This document shows positions 59,436 to 64,000 of a stretch of 64,000 bases of DNA, piece by piece. The stretch is from contig JAKUCV010007141.1 of assembly GCA_028386065.3 (NCBI GenBank), positions 1 to 64,000 of the forward strand, given 5' to 3'. The stretch's first letter is position 1. The number at the start of each line of letters is the position of its first letter. The notes beneath the pieces are model-generated. The model saw only the letters and a program-made list of their open reading frames with translations, was not told the DNA's origin and did no database searches. Origin of the DNA: Turnera subulata. Taxonomy: Eukaryota; Streptophyta; Magnoliopsida; Malpighiales; Passifloraceae. Both the position numbers and the translations under genes were made by a program.

Positions 59436-60535
59436 CGTTAAAGTGACCATGGAATCATTATAAGATAAAACGGCAAATGTGGATGGGCAAACCCCTGGCT
59501 GACTTGAGTTTAAAATTCCCGAATTCATCCTCAAGATAGAAAATTTGTATTTAACACCGTCATAAATTTCATTGCCAAACAAGTATAAAAGAAAGAGCAA
59601 TTGTATTTTTGCTTTTTCTTTACACATTTCATTAAGGCCTGCAGAGTGATCAACTCTAAAATTGTACATCATCTTGGTAAGTAGAAAGAAAAAGGAGACA
59701 TGTTAGAATCTAACTGAACATGTACTGTTAGAATCTAACTGAACATGTACCTCACTCGGTCACACGCAATATTTTTATTATATCTCGTGCTCAGTTTCCA
59801 AGGTAAAAAAAAGGAGGAAAAGAATATATGAAATGAAAAATAGGAGAGTTAGTGGAAATATTTATATTGACCCTGCAAACCAATCTGATTGAGCATCTAG
59901 TGTAATGAGTAGAATTATAGGGATATCATGTACTTGACAGACACGAGACACGATATAGTTGAAGTAGTCGTGCTGAATGTCGAATATAGCCATTGATACA
60001 ATTCATTAGTTTAATCATACAATAATGAAATTGAAGACAATGTTGTATTTTGTTATTTACTATTGTTGAGATTTAAAAAAAACAACAACAAAGGGAATAA
60101 GCTGTACAGTTATAACTTTAAATTAATACTATATGCAGTAAGTAAAAGAAATAAGATTGTCAATGCATCAGCATTTTCTCCCTTCCTTTCCAATTTAGAG
60201 ATATAAGGCACCGGGATTATTGTTTTTCTCTGTTGCAAATTAGAAAATAAAATGATGTACCAGCAACAGCAAAGCGAAGAAGCCTGCACGTGTGGTCGCA
60301 TTGGCACTTTTCACGGTTTGTGGAGTTAGTGGTCGTGGATTTGAACTCCGACATTGTTGATTAGTTTAGCATTTAGATTAGAATTCCCAATGTAACAAAA
60401 AAACAGCAAAACGAAGAAGACCATTTGCGCACATGTAGAATGTTGTTATATACCTGCGTATTGTATAATTCTGAGGATATTATACAATAACTGATAGCAT
60501 TATTGCATCGAACTCTGGTTGGCTAGATATCCAAT

Positions 60536-60601
60536 CTATCTTTTCACTAAATCTTTGCCTCATGTAAAAACTTACTACACAATATATACATATAGCCCCA
60601 A
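60536..60601. repeat. Direct repeat, copy 1
   Basis: Starts CTATCTTTTCACTAAATC and ends TATAGCCCCAA. Differs from 60777-60842 by about one base. Confidence 0.8.
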
Positions 60602-60776
60602 CACCACTTGTGATATAGTAATATCTCTTTTGGTCTTTCATCAAGAGGTAAATATTCAATCTCAATAATTGAATTGTAGGTGGTTTGGGGTAGGATCATA
60701 GAATTACCCAATGGGTAGTTGTTAAGATTCGTACCAAAAATTTTCGCACACACGCCACATTGCAGTTAAACATTAG

Positions 60777-60842
60777 CTATCTTTTCACTAAATCTTTGCC
60801 TCATGTGAAAACTTACTACACAATATATACATATAGCCCCAA
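60777..60842. repeat. Direct repeat, copy 2
   Basis: Second copy, 241 bp downstream of the first. It forms the downstream flank of the light-harvesting-like pseudogene. Confidence 0.8.
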
Positions 60843-60869
60843 TGTACATTTATACTCTGTAAATAAAAG

Positions 60870-61430
60870 AAATAAAATTGGCAATGCATCATTATTGGCC
60901 AAACACTAACCTTTTCTTTCTCATACTTAACATACAAAGCCGCCACCGCCGCTACAAAATACACCTGTATAAACACAATCGCCGGCGTGTGGTAATTAAC
61001 CACACTCTTCCCCGTCGCCAGCTCCACCAGCAACAACGCCGCCAATCCCAACATCGCTATCCGCCCGTTCACCCGCTCGCTATACGGACTGAACCCGAAC
61101 TCCACTTTCAACCCATCCGCCACGGGCTGCCTCAGAGCCACCGGAGGCAAGTAAACCCCCGACCCGGAACCGGACCCGGTCTTGGACCCGGCTTTCTTGG
61201 ATTTTCTTCAGCTGTGCCTTCTTGCCGGTTCCCATCCCGTATCGGAGACGCACCTCGGAGAGACGGGACTCGAATTGATCGGAGTCGGCGGCGGTGGGTT
61301 TGGGGTCGGAGGATGAACCCGACTCGGTGGTATTGTCGTCTCCGGCGGCGCGAGCGGCGAAGGAGAATTGGGTTCAGTGTTTGGTCGCGTGGAGCCTGTG
61401 TGGAAATGGGAGCTGCACGGATTGTTAATA
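60870..61430 (-). pseudogene. Frameshifted light-harvesting-like (LIL/ELIP-type) thylakoid protein gene
   Basis: The distal half is intact: VYLPPVALRQPVADGLKVEF, then SPYSERVNGRIAMLGLAALL, which carries the chlorophyll-binding-type helix signature (ER.NGR.AMLG), and a second hydrophobic segment PAIVFIQVYFVAAVAALYVK. Upstream the protein continues only by changing frame: SDQFESRLSEVRLRYGMGTG reads in a different frame, the shift falling near AAGAAAATCC at about 61200, and a second break occurs near 61370 before FAARAAGDD. The transit-peptide start is not found. No splice site resolves the breaks, so I call a pseudogene; a sequencing error at homopolymers is an alternative. The exact LIL subfamily is not recognised. 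Confidence 0.5.
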
Positions 61431-61540
61431 CAGAGTATCGTCCATTCTCTTAATTTTGGATCACAAATCCTTGTAATCTGGTTTGTGCTGATTTTTCTGC
61501 ATTGATGTGCTTTAACATACAGTTCTTTTGACTCTTACCA

Positions 61541-64000
61541 GCACTTCACATTTTTCAACTCCTGTTGCTTCTGTAACACCCAAGAAGAGCCCAAGCAGAC
61601 GATCCAAAAGCAGGTGGGAGCCTTTACCAGAATAGAAATCAGTTGATAAACCTGTTTTTTCCAGTAATGACGCAATTAATTATGGTGTATGCGACAGGAA
61701 GGTATACTTCTACCTTGCTGATAGCCATAATTACTTTGGTTGCCGGCTTTTGCATTATAAACACTGGAATGTGATTCACTTGTGGGTTAAGAAGGGGTTA
61801 CTTTTTGCCTATGCAGCCTTTAAGTGGAACCTCTATGAACAAGGAGGATAGTTTTAGTAGTATTAGGTTTCCGTTGCCAGAGCAGAGAAGTGGTAGTAAA
61901 ACTCCACAGGGGCCACTTAAGAAACAGGGGCGTGCTGATTGGTTTGATTGCAGATAATGGTGATGCCTCAAGTGACAGTGATACCGAACAAATTTTGCAG
62001 ATAATTGAGATGCGTTATCTGCGCCTTACTTCTGCACCCGACCCTTCCACAGTAATTATCTAATATCTTTGCTGTCGTTTCGATTAGTTTGTATTCTCAA
62101 TTGAACAAGCTTCAAGTCCATAGACTGGCCTACATTTTGTCTGTGTTCTATTTTGTTTACATCCACTCCGATTTACAGGTAGGACGGACCAGAAGAAGTA
62201 CTGGTGAGAGCTCTGCTGGTGGTTAAAAATTCTCAAAAGAACTATCTTTATAAGTGTGATAAGTTGAAGTCTATTCGTCAAGATCTAACTGTACAACGAA
62301 TACGCAATGAACTGACTGTCAAGGTTAGTCTGTTGATGTTTTCATGCAATGAGAGCCAGATGTATGCTCGAATGACTCTTGTCTGTGCGTGTCTCCAAGA
62401 ATGCATATGTAATCATAATTTTTGCTGATATTTTCACCCACATGCAGGTCTATGAAACTCAAGCTCGATTAGCTTTGGAAGTAGGGGATTTACCCGAGTG
62501 TAATCAGGTTTATGTGAAAAAAAAAAAACCGGAACATTTTATTTCCTCTTCTCAGCATGGTGTAGATCTTATCTCATTATTTTTTTGGGCATATGCATGA
62601 TGATCCATGTTCTGGTGCCAGGACCAGGGTTGGTTTTTGTCTTGGGCCATCTCTTCTGCTCTCCAGCATTTTAGTGTGTTATATATATTTTTTGGCATAA
62701 CATATGAGCTAGTTTGTAGAACACAAAATGCAATTCTTCCTATTACTATATAGTTTCCATTTATGCTAACATTTCCTTTTGCTTCAGTACCAATCACAGT
62801 TAAAAACCTTATGTGGCGAAGGAATTGAAGGCTGTCATGTGGAGTTTGCGGCTTACAACTTACTATGTGTCATATTGCACCTCCAGTAACAATAGGGATC
62901 TCGTATCATCAATATCGAGGTTAATGACATCTTCTGAAAAGGTGGGTTTTAAATTCACTGATGTTTTATGGGTTTCTCTGAAATCTTTTCATAATTCATA
63001 ACAAACCAATGTTTTCCACCAAAGAATGACATTTGAAATACGTGTGATAGGATCTCTGCATAATTATGTGACCGATAGATGTGTTAATATTAGGCTTTCC
63101 CTTTTTTCAATAAGGATTTATAAATTCCAAGGTATTTATCTTACTTGTTAAAAAGTTTCCTTTTTGTTTTTGCTGTAAACTTTGATAGATCTTTTGGTGT
63201 GAAAACATTTACATAATCGTATTACCACTTATTTGACAGGATATTGGTGTACAGGTAGTTTTCCTGTTACTTATAGAAAAAGGTAGTTTTCATGTACTGT
63301 AGGATGGTTATGGAAATCTTTTGGATTTATTGGAAATAAGGAATATGGTAAAATATCATGTGTTTCCCTTGGTGTGGGGACACTTACAGAAATTTTATGA
63401 ATCTATTGGAAGTCAGGAGGGATATGGTAATGTATCATATATTATTCTCTCTTTTTTTAAAAAATATTAGTCGATGTTGGAGGTGGGACTCGAACCCAAG
63501 AGCTCACCCCTCTCGAGTACCAATGAGCTACATGCCCATTGCTATCATGTATTATTCTTGTCAAACGTGCATTGTAACACATGCAATTTGACTTGCTGGG
63601 ATGTGTGTGACGATGACAGGAAGAGAGTGATAGAGAGAGATTAGATAGGTCGCTTCCACCATGTTCTGAATCTATCTTATACTCTTGTCTTTCCCTTTTT
63701 GGATGAAACAGTGAAAGTTCTATTTGCTTTCAACTACTTGCCCCTTATAATGTTCTTGAAAAGATTTTACCTTTTTGATTTTCCAGATTAATGGAGGAAG
63801 CAAAGAAGGATGATGCTGTTAAGCATGCTCTTGCTGTTCGTGCAGCTGTCACTTCAGGAAACTATGTCATGTTCTTCAGACTTTACAAAATGGCCCCTAA
63901 CTTGAACAGTTGCCTCATGGGTGGGTATATATTATGTGTCCATCGTTCTTACTTGTTTTGTCCCAAAGTTTATTACTTGGATATATGAGTAAAAAGGGAA
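61541..64000 (+). pseudogene. Inverted, decayed copy of SAC3A, truncated at the window edge
   Basis: Corresponds to SAC3A exons 6-11 with introns retained: about 61541-61698, 61817-62050, 62180-62322, 62448-62508, 62786-62940 and 63787-63919. It is therefore a genomic duplicate and not a retrocopy. Damage: a stop (TAG at 61633-61635) shortly after [10 protein letters not shown]; an extra T near 61945; loss of about 260 bp of the large exon 7 near 62000, joining GAACAAATTTTGCAG to the [10 protein letters not shown] part; and a two-base insertion near 62187. It begins within exon 6, so the whole low-complexity N terminus is missing. It continues beyond the window. Confidence 0.88.
63440..63550 (-). 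mobile_element. SINE copy in the SAC3A pseudogene intron
   Basis: On the minus strand it reads TAGCTCATTGGTACTCGAG, then GGGTTCGAGTCCCACCTCC: tRNA-like A and B boxes, at the position and orientation equivalent to the SINE at 45350 in the intact gene. Confidence 0.6.

Larger units (their letters stand above)
59436..60869. other. Intergenic region with a duplicated 3'-flank segment
   Basis: Holds the SET gene 3' UTR, then AT-rich sequence. A TTAGAATCTAACTGAACATGT motif is repeated in tandem at about 59704 and 59728. A 66 bp segment at 60536-60601 is repeated at 60777-60842. A degenerate relative of 60847-60890 (GTAAATAAAAGAAATAAAAT) lies at about 60137-60175, so the flank of the pseudogene below seems to have been copied more than once. 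Confidence 0.55.

Noticed and set aside
60300..60380. Second tRNA-like SINE (GGATTTGAACTCC)
   Set aside because: The B-box match is poor and no A box lies at the right distance.

Overview
The window is nuclear DNA from a flowering plant, most likely a eudicot. Its genes have many short exons with GT-AG introns, the noncoding DNA is AT-rich, and the proteins are typical plant families. There are no bacterial operons and no CRISPR array. All gene models below were spliced by hand: I followed reading phase across GT/AG sites and family motifs. Boundaries of recognised exons should be good to a base or a few; UTR ends are not resolved.

Layout. 1-348 is the end of an LTR that continues off the left edge. 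1289-2772 (+) is a polygalacturonase. 3140-4812 is a MULE-like transposon with ~300 bp inverted termini and a GC-rich cargo. 5592-8511 (-) is a lambda-class glutathione transferase. 10116-12775 (-) is a PP2C phosphatase. 14978-17971 (+) is a nitrilase-like deaminated-glutathione amidase. 18579-22448 (-) is a long coiled-coil protein. 24.1-38.8 kb is a repeat block: a ~1.3 kb segment present twice, three related Gypsy-type LTR units, and a complete but gag/pol-less element (30753-38769). 39702-42763 (+) is a MAEA/GID9-type subunit of the CTLH/GID E3 ligase. 44117-51119 (-) is a SAC3/GANP protein (SAC3A type). 52679-59435 (+) is a SET-domain lysine methyltransferase of the Rubisco-LSMT type. 60.87-61.43 kb (-) holds a frameshifted light-harvesting-like gene. 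61541-64000 (+) holds an inverted, decayed but intron-containing copy of the SAC3A gene that runs off the right edge.

Gene relationships. The genes are ordinary housekeeping and stress genes with separate functions and do not form one pathway. From memory, the order GSTL, PP2C, coiled-coil, MAEA, SET matches a run of consecutive Arabidopsis loci near At3g55040-At3g55080, with SAC3A and a coiled-coil paralogue in the sister At2g393xx block. The window may therefore preserve an ancestral gene order expanded by transposons.

Most unusual parts. (1) The LARD-like Gypsy element carries, antisense to itself, two TATA-preceded ORFs; the second contains a start resembling a LINE endonuclease. (2) The same LTR family carries arrays of a GGGAT-N4-ATCCC dyad. 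(3) The MULE looks like a Pack-MULE. (4) The repeat block contains a direct duplication, and SAC3A has an inverted copy about 10 kb from its 5' end. I did not find a clearly new multi-gene system.
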